From NCBI GenBank assembly GCA_032622095.1, contig CP136061.1, positions 92,605,845 through 92,669,844 on the forward strand: a stretch of DNA of 64,000 nucleotides. Reading direction: 5' to 3'. Made by a program: the position numbers and the translations under genes. This stretch comes from Siphonodentalium dalli. Its lineage: Eukaryota; Mollusca; Scaphopoda; Gadilida; Siphonodentaliidae. Shown here one piece after another: positions 21,875 to 34,329 of the stretch (within the stretch, counting starts at the first letter, position 1; every line of letters starts with the position of its first letter). Below the pieces are notes generated by a model, which saw nothing but the letters and a program-made list of their open reading frames with translations, was not told where the DNA came from and made no database searches.

Positions 21875-22720
21875 TCATCACAAGTTAATTCAGAACTTCT
21901 AAAAATTCATCAATGGTGTTGTAGTAATAAGTTATCAATTAACGTATCAAAAAGTAAATACATGTTATTACATCCCACCAATAATGACTTCAAATGGAAT
22001 AATCTTAAAATAAATTTGAATAACAAGCCATTAACGCGAGTAGGTAATACCAGACCAGAACAATCTCTAAAATTTCTTGGAATTATCATTGATGAGAATC
22101 TCACCTTTAAAGATCACATATCTATGGTACGTAAAAAAATATCCAATGCAATATATTCCATAAATAAGGTAAAGCGAATACTACCCAAATACTGCCTGAG
22201 AACTTTATACTTCTCTTTGATCCACAGTCATCTCATCCATGGTTTGACAATTTGGGGTCATGCCGATACAGGAAGCACTATCTTTAAACAACAGAAAAGG
22301 GCAATTAGAATTATATCCAACAAATCATACAGGAGCCATACAGAACCAATTTATCTGAATGAGAAAATTCTTAAATTTCAAGACTTATATAAGCTACAAG
22401 CAGCAACGTTCGTTTTTGACTGGAAAAGAGATAATCTTCCCAAATCATTCAATGAAACATTTCACTATACAACTGCTAATACCCGACAGGCTGGTGGTCT
22501 GAAAACATCAACTCCGAGAACTGCATTTAGTTCTACGTTACCTAAACACACATTCCCTGACATATGGAATAGATTGGACAAAAATTACAAGAACATAAAA
22601 TTTCGTAACCGATTTAAAACTTTATTGACAAAAAACTATCTGTCGCAATACTCGTCTAAAATTAAATGCAATAATACCTTTTGTCCAGATTGTGCAGTTA
22701 TGCCTAAATGCACGACATGA
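21875..22720 (+). pseudogene. Reverse transcriptase C-terminal domain of LINE copy B (open, truncated)
   Basis: About 280 codons are open to a TGA near 22720, with no ATG at the left because the copy is truncated. In order: INVSKSKYMLL (after the missing catalytic FADD box), KFLGIIIDENLTFKDHI (the LG box of LINE RTs), a thumb/connection region, WGHADTGSTIFKQQKRAIRI, YRSHTEPIYL, and a C-terminal cysteine motif K-C-N-N-T-F-C-P-D-C ten residues before the stop. Copies of this group usually carry an upstream endonuclease and RT palm, both absent here. The open frame implies a fairly young insertion. It cannot act by itself because the catalytic aspartates are missing. Confidence 0.85.
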
Positions 22721-23096
22721 GCCCCAACATTGTTAATTCCTAGTAAAAAGCCTGGTATGTTCACCTTTCATTTTGGCTGGATAATTTCTAATCTTGTCCT
22801 TTATAAACAGAAATGATGGATATGAACAAAATGAATAGCGATCTTTTAAAAAAATGCTCTCATTTTGTCATATAGTCTAAAAGTATAATACTTCAGTCAT
22901 ACTCACTGCACTCATGATAGAGTAATATTGCCCAGTGCTTGGTATAACCAGTACATATACCAGCATACTATGTACACCATGTAAATGGTTTGGATACCCC
23001 ATTCATGAATATTTTTCTCTCCATATTTTCATGTATTTAGATGTTACTATACTTCACGTCATTTTACTATTTAAGTTTCATTTCCAAACAGGGGCG

Positions 23097-23132
23097 ACAG
23101 GAAGACGGCCTAGCTGGCCATGCCGCTCCTGT
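23097..23132 (+). other. 3' UTR stem-loop of LINE copy B
   Basis: ACAGGA (23097-23102) pairs with TCCTGT (23127-23132) around an inner GGCC-TAGCT-GGCC hairpin. It matches the structure at 1840-1875 and is probably part of the RT recognition end. Confidence 0.6.
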
Positions 23133-23533
23133 ACAATATAATCATGTTTATTTCTGTATATTTCACTGTCAGCGTTATGTTTGTAAATATTGTACAAAAT
23201 AAACAATCAATCAATCAATCAATCACTAAATCCAGCATTCTGATTGGTCGGCGCCCACGTGGCTAGTTGCAGTTATTTATCGGTGAATGCGCAACGCCTA
23301 ATAACACCAAGCTAATAATACCATCGATACGTCATTAGGTTTGGAAAGACGAACGCGTAGTGCTTTGGGCGCATTTTGACTCGCGCAGGATTTACTTAAT
23401 ACATCATCGGGTTTCAACATGAAGAGAAATTGTTCCTATTAACTTTTGCCAAGGGTGCTATTGGGTATTTTGGGCTGATCTTGTCACGATACACTATTTA
23501 CAAAAGTGGCTTTTTCGCTAAATGTATATAAAT

Positions 23534-23694
23534 ATAAGGATTAACTGTCATGTGGACTATTTTTATGGAGATGTAACGGTGAGGTAAGTGGCTATAACTT
23601 GTATGTAAAACCCTGCGGGTTTTACACAAGTTATGTCCACTTACCTCACCGTTACATCTCCATAACAACAGTCCAAATGACAGTTAATCCTTAT
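23534..23694. mobile_element. 161-bp near-perfect palindrome (foldback MITE candidate)
   Basis: ATAAGGATTAACTGTCAT at the left matches the inverted right end (ATGACAGTTAATCCTTAT), and the arms continue through TATGGAGATGTAACGGTGAG, GTAAGTGG and ATAACTTG to a tight centre AAAACCCTGCGGGTTTT. Mismatches are few. Such a structure is typical of a small foldback element; no internal sequence remains. Confidence 0.7.
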
Positions 23695-26600
23695 GTAACA
23701 GCGAGGGAAGATATTACACGTGTATCTTACACAACCATTTGAGGTTAATTATGTGATAGCATTGTTTAATGTGATGTGAAACACTCCGGTATGATGATGA
23801 AATAGAAATGGAGAATATTCTTGCTCAAAGTAGTTATTTTTACAAATATTATATCCAAATTGACACTGCCATTCTTGTATATTAATTAGATGCAGTAACA
23901 ATATATTGCCAAATCTTTTTGCGCTAGTTTATCGCCGATAGTTACATCCGAATCGAGAAGTAAATATTTATAAAATTTAGCATAGTTCAGACGATGTTTT
24001 CTATGGAGCAGTACGGTCAATTTGTTTGAAATTATCAACGATGATAGTAGAATGCTACATTCCTCCAGTTGGCATAGTGTCTGAGTACAAACTTGTCAGT
24101 TTCACACACCGAACAAGCCCATAATGATTTTGATTGATTTTATAACATTGTTTGCTAAATAGTGATAATTTGACGGCCGCAACAATGATAATTTGTGAAA
24201 TTGTAAACATGCATGTATACAATGCTATGCCCGTTGCATATATTATTATAATTGTGATTACCATTGGTCCATGGTGCACGTGTCGCGGTGATTCATGGCC
24301 GTTTATAGTGAAGTGTGGATACAATTACCTCCCCTATGTTGTATAAACCATAACGTTCGCTAATCATCGCCACTCATGATGTCGGTGTTCAGTGTGTCAA
24401 CGTGAATCACTGCCCCAAAAACGTGTTTTGCTTATCGCACAGTGTATAAGGTTATGAAACGTTATCACCTATATCAAGATGTAATTAATCTGATATCATT
24501 AGTATCGACGGGTAATGGGATTGCTAGTATGTCTGGTTGTGGTATTTACATAGCTAATCCTCTTTGTTTCGATGTTCCTTTCTGATGAAAAAACCCTTCT
24601 ACAATTGCATAACTATGGTGTTGGTTTGGTGTGATTGTAGAAATATTGAAAATAAAAGAATCAATGTTGTAGAAACTGATATAATTTGGCAACTCATAAC
24701 AGCATTTGGCAAATTATTATTTTCATTTGGCAAAGCATTTGGCAAAAGTAAATTTCGGGCCAGCGTGGACCCTGTCACACACTGTTTACATACTGTATAC
24801 TGGAGAGGCCGCGTGCCCGAGAAGGTTATAACACGCCGCAAATAGAGCGGAATTAAATTGCGACACCTTTTGTCCAACGGATCGGTTGTAATGGAATGGA
24901 ATGGAGTCGGGACAATTTAACACAAATTAATTACACACAGAGCGAAGGCGTGCTATCATCACGTTGGCTACGTTAACTGATTTCCTATTCTGGTTATATC
25001 CGTCCGAAATAGTTCTGTCTCAGTATAGTTATGTTACCTCACTTCGAAAGTTCGTTCTCATTGTGTGTCATGCATCATAATATGCATGAATACCGACTCG
25101 TTCGTCGCAGAGCTTTAATTTGCAAAACTATAGTCAAGATTACCAGGGTTGTGTTGGATTAATATTCCCTGGCAGTTATAATCACAGAACGTCCGACACG
25201 CGGGAGGCGTATTAGTTTTGTATATACATTTGGCAACTATTGATTTAGTATGGGCGATCATTGACCGATGTGTCACCAAGACGAATAATGTTAGCGACCA
25301 CCATATTATATATGTAGCATGTCTATTCACATTTGAGGATCCGGTTTTTGATTCTCTTGGACATAATCTGATTTTCTCATATTTTTCTCATGCTACCCAA
25401 CCCTATTTTCTTGCATCTCCTCCTCATGGAATTCATTTATGGTGATTCCATTATAAAATGAAATTCGTCCCCAATTAACAATTTGTCACACAGAGTATAA
25501 ATGGTCACATCAGATGTCGTCACAATGTATATGTATATGTGATCCGTGGCATGTCTGCTATTGGTTGCTTGTATCATTGTGGTTTGTGTCGTACGTACCG
25601 CAAATGCGGGTTAAAACTTATCCTTTCTCAAAAACTCAACTTCATGTTGGTGGTACGAACCTGTTACTAACAGCGGATATCGACAGAAACACACATTTTG
25701 GGCGTTCCTATATATATTGACTCATTACATGTGAAATGATCTTTAATTATGAAGTATATCATATTCAAGAAATTAAACTTTAACATAAATATAACCGTCT
25801 CATTTCTGGTTTTATGCTCTAACCCCATAACATACCGCAAAATATAGCCTATAAGTTCCCTTCATCTTTTTTTTGTATGGTCTCTGTCATTCCGCTGACG
25901 ATTGAGAAGTACATACATAGTTTAAACGATAGGACTTCAACAATTAACTTAATTATAAGCAGCCTGCCATATGGTGGAGTAACCGTGGAAAAGACACACA
26001 TCGACAGGCCATCTTCTGTAGTTACTCAGTCATCAGATACATGAAGTCAATTTTATTAGATTTTAGAGAGAACATACAAATGGATATAATTCTATGACAA
26101 TATAACAAAGCGCCACCTTTACGGGAAAAACTTAGGCTTATATCTCCATAACCAAGATAGCTGCCAGTAATGGAATTATATCGACTGTTTTGTACTCATA
26201 TTTTCGGTTCCTGCTGGTTCGATCCAGAGAAGAGCGTGTCTTAGATTTACCATTTCCACGTTAATTGACCGCCCATGAAATACAATGTGTCATCGTTGGT
26301 TATCGGTTCACTCCGCGGACACTCGTCGATCCATTTTAAAGAACGTTGTATGGACATTCTCCAAAACTCGCCTTTGGAGCTCTAGCCACGTCTTAATTTG
26401 AAATTCAGTTAAAAAACAGAAAGCCAATACCGTGATCTGGTACGCTCACTTCTTTATTAGTTCAAATATATTTACGTTGGCAGAAAACATGAACTTTCTG
26501 TTAAAAACCAGGAAGTATTGTTTTTAAAGAAATTGTCAAAAATTGGTTTGATACTATCTCGTCCTGCAAAATAAACAAATACTTACGCTAGATACGTGCT

Positions 26601-26738
26601 CCACCCTTGGGAATATTGCTTCAATTCTGGACGATTAAGTTGCTTAACAATTTTCCACGAATAACTGGAGGTCACGATAGTCGGTGTGCATAACATAATT
26701 AGACAGTTTAGCAACGTATCTGGCCTGTCCGTCCTCGA

Positions 26739-26855
26739 TTGAATGAATGTATCATGCATGTTTGAGTCGACATATTGGCAAAATATAAGTATGGTTGTTT
26801 GGTACAAGTAGATGGTCCATTAGAACGCATTGGATTTATTCTAATCGACGAAGTA
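26739..26855 (+). repeat. Direct repeat, first copy (about 115 bp)
   Basis: From ATTGAATGAATGTATCATGC through TGGATTTATTCTAATCGACG this block recurs at 27438-27556 with about four substitutions. The copies are 699 bp apart. Flanks differ, so it is a local duplication or a pair of short mobile sequences. Confidence 0.75.
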
Positions 26856-27437
26856 AAGGTCGAAAAGTTGGTGTTCATACGTTTAGTATGGCACGGGTTA
26901 GCAACTTGCAACTGATGAAGATCTTATTGACATTTTTCTAATTTTCTTCTTTGATGATCTCATTTATAAAATATAAATTCTGACTTTTGGATTTCATTCA
27001 TTGAGATTATTTGATACGTACGTTCAAAATTATTTTCCATAATTTTGTAAAACCGCTCCGGGCCACTGCTCTCCATCCTAAAACATTGACAAGTGAACGA
27101 GGAATCAGGTATCTGCACAAAATTGGGTCACTGTTCCCTTATTTTTTTATCCCCCTATTTGCATATGCTTTGCAGATTCCCTCTTCTTTCCCTTGTCATG
27201 CATACATTTGGTACCAACTTCACTTTGTGATTAAATGTATATGACTAATTGGTTTCAGGCCGTTTTTCTTTCAGCCTGTCCTAATTTGACTTATCAAAAA
27301 GCCTTCGGGCCGTCAGCCAGCATTTCATTTTGACTTGTTACTGTCATCCCGGGATGCTATGTGTGATTTTCGCTAACCCTACATGATGTGTCACCTGGTT
27401 AGACACCCACTTACCTCTTATTGGTTACCCATAAAAC

Positions 27438-27556
27438 AATTGAATGAATATATCATGCATGTTTGAGTCGACATATTGGCAAAATATAAGTATGGCTGTT
27501 TGGTACAATTAGATGGTCCATTAGAACGCACTGGATTTATTCTAATCGACGAATTG
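27438..27556 (+). repeat. Direct repeat, second copy (about 115 bp)
   Basis: Second copy of the block at 26739-26855. It carries ATTGAATGAATATATCATGC and TGGATTTATTCTAATCGACG. No coding potential is evident. Confidence 0.75.
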
Positions 27557-29283
27557 TAACATGTTAGTAATGTCATTTACAGTTATCCCATAATACCCGT
27601 TCGAATTGTTGGCTTGGTACTGGTGGCATATCTGGGGAAACGAGTGCGTTAGCCATTTATTTATTTGCTATGGAGATAATGGTTGAATTTGAAATATATC
27701 TGTATATTGGTAAGGTATACTCAACGATTAGTGATTTTGATGCTTGAACGGGAATTACCTATATACCACTGTGCCCACAGGTGACCTTTATTATATTGCG
27801 GACATACATACGCATCGCGGTTGTTTAGCGTATTGTAAGGGTGAGTTAAAACACGATTATACTGTTTAATTGTGCAGGCAACGCACCACCACCACTTCTT
27901 CACAAGGCACTTCTTCGGAAGCAACTAGTCGACTACACCCCCAAGTCGATTTGAAATAGGAAAGTAAACAGTAAAGTGCACACCACACGTGTCTTTTGGT
28001 GGGCTCGTCCGTCCGCCCTGATATCGCAACCACAGGTTATCTTATCTCACAAACATTATGAAAATATATTGGCCAACAGTAGGCTTTCAAAGAAGTGTCA
28101 GAGTTCTGTCATATAGTTATTCCTCTCGATTAGTATGCAAATGTTTATTATCTCTCGTCCCGTTGACGATGCGATCTACTCGAGCTCCAAAGTTTCTGGT
28201 TGCTTTTCTAACATAATCTCATTGTCTGGAGCCTCATTTCCTTCGACTGGATGTAGTAGATGCATGCATGCGTGCCCGTATCTTTCAATTGTTTCTTCGT
28301 GCCCATCTTGAGAACTCCAAATTTCAACTGGACAACTATGCACACATCAGGGTTTTGGAGGTACAAGTGTATCTGACATTCTTTCTTCATGGCGAGATTC
28401 AATGGCAAATTTCATCAACATACAGAGAGTACCGGACCTCTGGTTAAGTTTATTTAGGAAGAAATGTAAACACAGCTTCCGCTCGGAATGCCCAATTTCA
28501 ACCAGATATGATACTCGCCAACGCTATGTAATAATCTTATTCTTTTGACTTTAGTGTAAACGTATGTTATAGCATAACAAAGCAGAGGGATTGAGACACA
28601 AGTTTTACAACCAACAAAGGGTCCCCCCTCACAAAACTGTTTTACACAAAACGAACATAAAATACAAATTTCACACAAACATGATAACTCATATATACAT
28701 GTATGTATAACATCGTTTCACTTATGTCGATATATGAGATACTCTTGAGTATGAGAAACGGTGGTTATTTCAATTTATTTCGTGGTTAAGGTGCATTGTC
28801 GCTTTTTATGTAGTCAAAATACAACACGTAGTTCCTTTCATTTTGCGGCAGATGTTGGTAAAACAACAGGCATCGTGATTTCTATAAAACGGACAAATAC
28901 AAAAATAATGATTTGCTTGGGTTGTTCAAGTTAGAAACTGTGTCAGCGTTTAAGTCTTTACTTTATTTCCTTTTACTTTAGTAGACCTTTCACATATTAA
29001 CATTTTGCTAACATTTAACCCACTTCGTTTTCTATGGTATCTTATCATTCGCATAGAAAGAGAACATATATTTAAATATTATCATTACACGGATCGTCTC
29101 GAAGTGACAGTTGAGCGCAGGAAGTTTGTCACTATGACACTCGACGTCGCGGCAACGTCACAATCAAATGTCAAATGTTCAGTTATATTTATTACACTCC
29201 TATGCGCGATTTCCATTGAAAACGCTGTTAGTTAAAAATGGTAATGTCACTAGTAAATTATGTCAATTCCCGTGACGTCGTTG

Positions 29284-29403
29284 AGAATTACGTTCAACAA
29301 TTCACTCGAAGCGAGAGACGTTTGGGTAAGAAACTCGTGCGCTAACGCGAACTCGTTTCTTACGGACGTCTCTCATCTCTCGTGAATTATTTAACGTAAT
29401 TAT
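29284..29403. mobile_element. Small foldback element (about 120 bp)
   Basis: AGAATTACGTTCAACAATTC at the left end and GAATTATTTAACGTAATTAT at the right are inverted copies, and the arms continue through GAGAGACGT and AAGAAACTCGT to a centre GCGCTAACGCG. This is a short imperfect palindrome of MITE type. Confidence 0.6.
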
Positions 29404-29847
29404 CGGAACCGATTACTCTCTATATATCCAACTTTAAAATGCACTTTTGTGTTTATTTATTCTGTCGAGATGTAATTATAAGGAATAACCTGTTTCAGAA
29501 TATAATTACACAGTCAAAGATGTCTAACCACAAACTGTTCTTTAAACTGTGTCATTACGTTTGGACACAGAGACTTATTATTGTAGAAACTGAACCATCT
29601 CGGAAATAATATGAATCATACGTGACACGTAGTGGAGCAACCACACACGCTGTGCCTCGAACTTGATTTTTATCGGCGACATATTAACGCTAATACAAAT
29701 TTACGTAACAGCATGTATATAATGGCCCCGGTGGATATAACATGTATGGTCGTGAATTGTGCAATATTTTCTGGATTCTGGCCTGCGAAGCCAACATGAC
29801 GTAAATTACGTCATAAACCGTGTCTTGAAGTCTTCTCTGGTTTTCAG

Positions 29848-31442
29848 TAACCCTTGGAACAAACGTCGCACTACCGACGAATCGAATTCAATTATATGAA
29901 TTAGAATCGTCGGTAGTGCGACGTTTGTTGCAAATAAATGCGAGTAGACGCATGCACTACCGACGAAGAATGCGTGTGGTCAACACGAATTTAATTGCTG
30001 ATGCGTCTGAGATTCGTGTTTGAAACAAACGTCGCATCACCATCGACTCGAATTTAATTCGGAGACATGCAAACGAGCTGCATAATGATATTCTAATGAG
30101 GGAATTCCAATTTAAACTGGAAAATACCAACGAGCATGACGTAATTTGGTGGTATTTGTTTTCGAGTCGACGAAAGTGCGACGTTTGTTTCAAATTAAAT
30201 GCGAGTAGACGCACTAAATAAATATTTATTCCGTTTGGATATACACGCTATACTACACTGTGCATGGACGTGTGCAAATTTAACATCAACGATGGGTTGA
30301 AATTGTTCTTGTAATTTGATTTTCCAGCAATGAATTATTGGGGAATTTGTTATTTTTAGACCAACATTTGCATATTTTCCTACTTTTGGTCCAACATTTT
30401 GACTGAAATGGCCTGTGTCCTGGTCCCCCATGACCCCCGTGGCCAGCCAAAAAAACTGCTAATTATTTGCGTATGCTTCTGTTCAAAATTATTAACTTAA
30501 ATGGTCATCAGTTTGAAATTTTCCAAACTTCGTGGGGGTGTCAGGTTGGAAATTGTCAGCACTTGCAAAGCTTGAGGCCAGTCTAATGCTATATAGGTTT
30601 TTGCGGTTTTCATGTTCAAAGATTTCTCCAGCTGTGCCAAACTATGATCGGATATTCAGGTTCAGATCTCTTATTTTTCTTCTACTGACAGAACCATGGT
30701 CCACCCAGTGCATGATCACAAGTCTACTGATCCATTCAGAATAGGATATTATCCAGGCATGTGAATGAACAGCCAAGGGGGTGCAAATTGAATTACGCAA
30801 ATTTATTACCCCCCCTCAACCGAGACCCTATAGCCGTACGTCCCTGCCCGCCATGGTATTTTACCACGTGGTTTTAAATTTATTACCCCCCCCCCTCAAC
30901 CGACACCCTATAGCCGTACGTCCTTGCCCGCCATGGTATTTTACCACGTGGTTTTAGGTAGGCATACTGACGCAATATATAGTGATATAGCGCGTTGACC
31001 TCAACTTGCTATTAAATTGTTAAAACGGTACAACGTTTTCGTATAAAAATAAACTGGACCTGATTTCTTTCAGACAAGTTCAAAGCAAAATACCACCTAA
31101 AGAATCATGTCGGACCTAAAATATGTATCAAATGCCTACGAAATAGCGATATAAAACCAATAATTTCCACTCCTCAGAATAGTAACATTAATTTCGTCGC
31201 TTGGAAGTCAAAAGCCACATTTTCTCACTAAATTTCACGTTTTAGAATTGATATAAAACTTCCCTATTTTAGCCGTTTTAACGAAAACCCGTATGAACGC
31301 TTTATGCCATTTTAAGAAATCATTTAGATTCGTCTTGAAATAAATGCGACGTTTGTTTCAACAGACGAATTATGAATTAAACTCGAGTCCAATTCTAATT
31401 GAATTAGATTCGTCGGTAGTGCGACGTTTGTTCCAAGGGTTA
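29848..31442. mobile_element. 1.6-kb TIR element, TA-flanked, with hairpin ends
   Basis: The left end reads TAACCCTTGGAACAAACGTC, GCACTACCGACGAATC; the right end at 31442 is its inverted copy, giving a TIR of about 47 bp with one mismatch. TA at each outer edge would fit a TA target. The left terminus is also a hairpin on its own, since GATTCGTCGGTAGTGCGACG recurs inverted at about 29908-29930. CGACGTTTGTTTCAA recurs inside (near 30025, 30180 and 31345). The interior encodes no transposase I recognise and includes a tandem duplication at 30802-30957. Superfamily is unknown; a Tc1/mariner-like non-autonomous element is possible. Confidence 0.7.
30802..30957 (+). repeat. Two-copy tandem repeat of about 81 bp
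   Basis: Each copy holds TTTATTACCCCCCCTCAACC (C-run length varies), ACCCTATAGCCGTACGTCC and TATTTTACCACGTGGTTTTA. It lies inside the 29848-31442 element. The copies differ at a few bases and in the length of the C run. Confidence 0.8.
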
Positions 31443-32023
31443 ACTGACGAAATTGATCTAAATGGAACTAGGCTAATATGCCTGAATCACATGGGAATTC
31501 TTTGGAAGTTGTGAAGTTGACAATTTTATTTTCATCTCGTTGGTCCACTGCATATTCCGCAATTTATTAATCTCCAGACAGTTGTTAGCCGGATGTCACG
31601 TGTCAATTTCACAAAAAAAATGTACACGCCACCATAATTTCGCTCATCCCTATATAGAAAATATAGAAACAAATTATTCACCTGCTCTTAAGGTATAAAC
31701 ACCAACGCGCGCTTCATGCGCATGTGGTTGCTATAATAATCGTTTGTTGTGTGTGCAATGTCCGGTCTTTTCAATTATTAACCGGGCAGTGTGAAGGCAT
31801 TACATTTTCATCCTCATACAATGATGAATCGTATTCGATAATACCCTGATCACGTGTGAATTGCACATGTACCTGAGTCAGACGAGGACTAGGACTAGGC
31901 CTACCATAATAAAACATGCATTATTTCGTGTCACACGAATCGGACGCTGCCGGGATGTCAGACTCCACGACCTCATCCCTTTCACGACGTGAGCTTCTGA
32001 TTGTTTGCGAAAACCCCGTGCCA
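31443..32023. other. No recognisable gene
   Basis: Short stretch between two mobile elements. Nothing coding or structural was recognised. Confidence 0.5.
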
Positions 32024-32497
32024 ATGCATTATCTTATATATGCGAGTCGACCAGATGTCGCCTCGCACATATAAGAGAATCCATTGGTCTAACAAATGTT
32101 ATATTAGTTTTTATAATAGTTAAAAAATGTAAGAACAAATTACACAAAATTAGTAAGGAATTTAAGAATGTAAGAAAAAAAATTATAAATATTGATAAAC
32201 AACGTATGAATTTTTTTTTAAAGAATATAAGAAACAATGATGAAATTGTTAAAGAATACAAGACAAAATGATAAACATTGTTATAGAATGTAAGATAATA
32301 TTATAAAAAATGAATAAAATTGTTAAAGAATGTAAGAAAAAATTATAAAAATGATAAAATTATGAAATAATGTAAGAAAATAGATAAAAAAAAAACCCAT
32401 AAATAATGTTAGGCCAATTAATTATCATGTATATGGGGGGGGGGGCGACATATGGTCGACTCGCATATCTAAGAGAATGCATTCATTGGCACAGGGT
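32024..32497. mobile_element. Foldback/MITE with hairpin termini (copy 2, expanded centre)
   Basis: Ends match the 21408 element: GTGCCAATGCATTATCTTAT, ATGCGAGTCGACC at the left and the inverse at the right (CGACTCGCATAT, AATGCATTCATTGGCAC). The right hairpin has a run of eleven G near 32438-32448. The middle is longer than in copy 1 because GTTAAAGAATGTAAGAAAAA is repeated several times (32110-32390), the inverse of the sequence found once in copy 1. No ORF of interest; the 88-codon plus frame is just the A-rich repeat. Confidence 0.75.
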
Positions 32498-32865
32498 CTT
32501 TAATGTTGCGCAAGCGCAGCTCCCGCAAACAAAGGGTTATTAGACTAACTGTAACGAGTCATTGATATCGACCTGTTATGAGACAGTTGTTACGCAGCAT
32601 CAGTTATTAGATTAATCTCATATCAGCCGATAAGAAATAAATCTCAATTTGTCTAAAAATGATTTTTTTTTAGGTCTGATAACCCATAATTAACTACAGC
32701 CAGTGCGTTAAAATAAGCGATCGGGTAACCTTGGTGTTATGCATGGGAGCGTTATGATAACATAGGAGCGTTTTGTCGTCGGAATGCCAGACATGATATA
32801 ATTGGACTTGTAATAGTCGGGCTCATATTCATTACCCGGCATAATGCCAGCAGTCAAATTCACCA

Positions 32866-33754
32866 CACCCTAAATCTAGTTGGATGAACGTTGTATACAA
32901 CTCGTTGGGTGCGAATTTGTTGTGTACTTATTATCCAACAGTTTGGTACGATGTACACAACTGATTGCGTGAACTGTCTTCTGTGGTATTACTTTCATAC
33001 CACATTGGATAAAACCGCCACGTGACCGGGTCATCCAATAGCAGCGCATTTTCGGTGCGGGCGAGCATGCGAGTATTTGGCTCTAAATATTTCAAAACAA
33101 GATGGACGACTGTGTGAAAAAACTCCTGAGCGACTGGAAAATGGGGCAAGACAGACATCGTGGATAGCTTTGCCGATATAGTATACCTTTGTTATAATTA
33201 TTCTTGGTACGATACACTGACTATGTAGCATGTAGGCTTTATGTATTGATTGTATATTTATTTATATTTGCCAAATTTTGAAGTTTACAAATTTACACAA
33301 CTGCTGACGTCACTAATTTGACTAAAGTGGTACTCTCATACACTCAACACATAAAGCCTACATAACCAGTGTATCGTACAAAGAATAAGTATAACAAATG
33401 TATACTATACAGGCGAAGCTATCCACGACGTCTTGCCAATTTTACTTTCCAATCAACGTTGGGTAAACGTTCCAATCAACAAATGTCATCCAACTCTACC
33501 CAACACCCAACAGTTCAATAAACGTAGATAGGTGCTGTGGGCAATTAACGTTGATTGAGTGTTGTGTGAAATTTCATCCAACACGTTGTATAATTAACAT
33601 ACAACCGTTGGTAGTAAATATATATGCAACGTTGTGTAAAAGTGTATCCAACAAAATTGTGTTGCGACTTTTCACAAAACGTAGATAGGTGATGTGGGCA
33701 TACAACGGTTGATTGACTGTTGGATAACTTCTTATCCAACTAGATTTAGGGTGC
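32866..33754. mobile_element. 889-bp TIR element with a nested foldback
   Basis: CACCCTAAATCTAGTTGGAT at 32866 is exactly inverted at the right end (ATCCAACTAGATTTAGGGTG, 33735-33754). Subterminal words such as CAACGTTG, GTTGTATA and TTGGAT are frequent. Inside, 33130-33245 and 33345-33455 are inverted copies of each other (GATAGCTTTGCCGATATAGT against ACTATACAGGCGAAGCTATC), so a second foldback structure lies in its centre. No transposase is seen. Confidence 0.7.
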
Positions 33755-34329
33755 AGGCGAAATAATTTTATAAACCAGGCCGTTAATGTGAAATAACTAC
33801 CCACTACTTCTACTACTACGAAGTATCCACATACCAAAATCTATCTTCAACTATTATTCAACAGAGAGATTCAGTCTGAGACTGCACAGCTATGTGATGG
33901 CTTTATCCGGTGAGTTCGAGATTTAGTCGTGAGGCGGGGTCTATTGACAGATCGCAATCTGATAAATTGGCACCATCATATCGACGACTGTGTGTAGTAA
34001 ATGATTGCGCAGGTGCACGTAAACTTCCAAAATAAACTACCTGACTTATAAAACCATGCTGGTGAATACGACCGCTGCGCGATAGCTGAAATTCGAGAGT
34101 TCGTGTGCATTAATTGTGTCGATATTGTGCCATGCATTGTGTACTCATTAACTTTATATCCAGAGCCTTCTCCGTACGTTATCCCTTTGAACGCTAACAC
34201 ATAGCCGTTCTCAACGACTCGGCCACAGCTATATTTTCCGAAAATAAATGTCTTCCAAAATATAAACCATGTCTCATAAGGATTCAATACACGACCACAA
34301 GGCGATCAGTCGATGTACCTTGGAAGACC

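Larger units (their letters stand above)
21875..23226 (+). mobile_element. CR1/L2-like LINE, 5'-truncated (copy B)
   Basis: The copy starts abruptly inside the RT near 21875, as expected of 5' truncation during target-primed reverse transcription. It contains an open RT tail (21875-22720), a 3' UTR of about 480 bp with a stem-loop at 23097-23132, and ends in AATAAACAATCAATCAATCA. The short-repeat tail instead of poly(A) is characteristic of the CR1/L2 group. Its 3' UTR also matches copy A (for example ACAGGAAGACGGCC, ATTGTACAAA). Confidence 0.85.
23227..29283. other. Six kilobases without a recognisable gene
   Basis: Holds a 161-bp palindrome (23534-23694) and a pair of 115-bp direct repeats (26739 and 27438). 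Open frames on both strands are under 95 codons and show no family motif. No RNA gene, satellite or retroelement was seen in the remainder. Confidence 0.55.
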
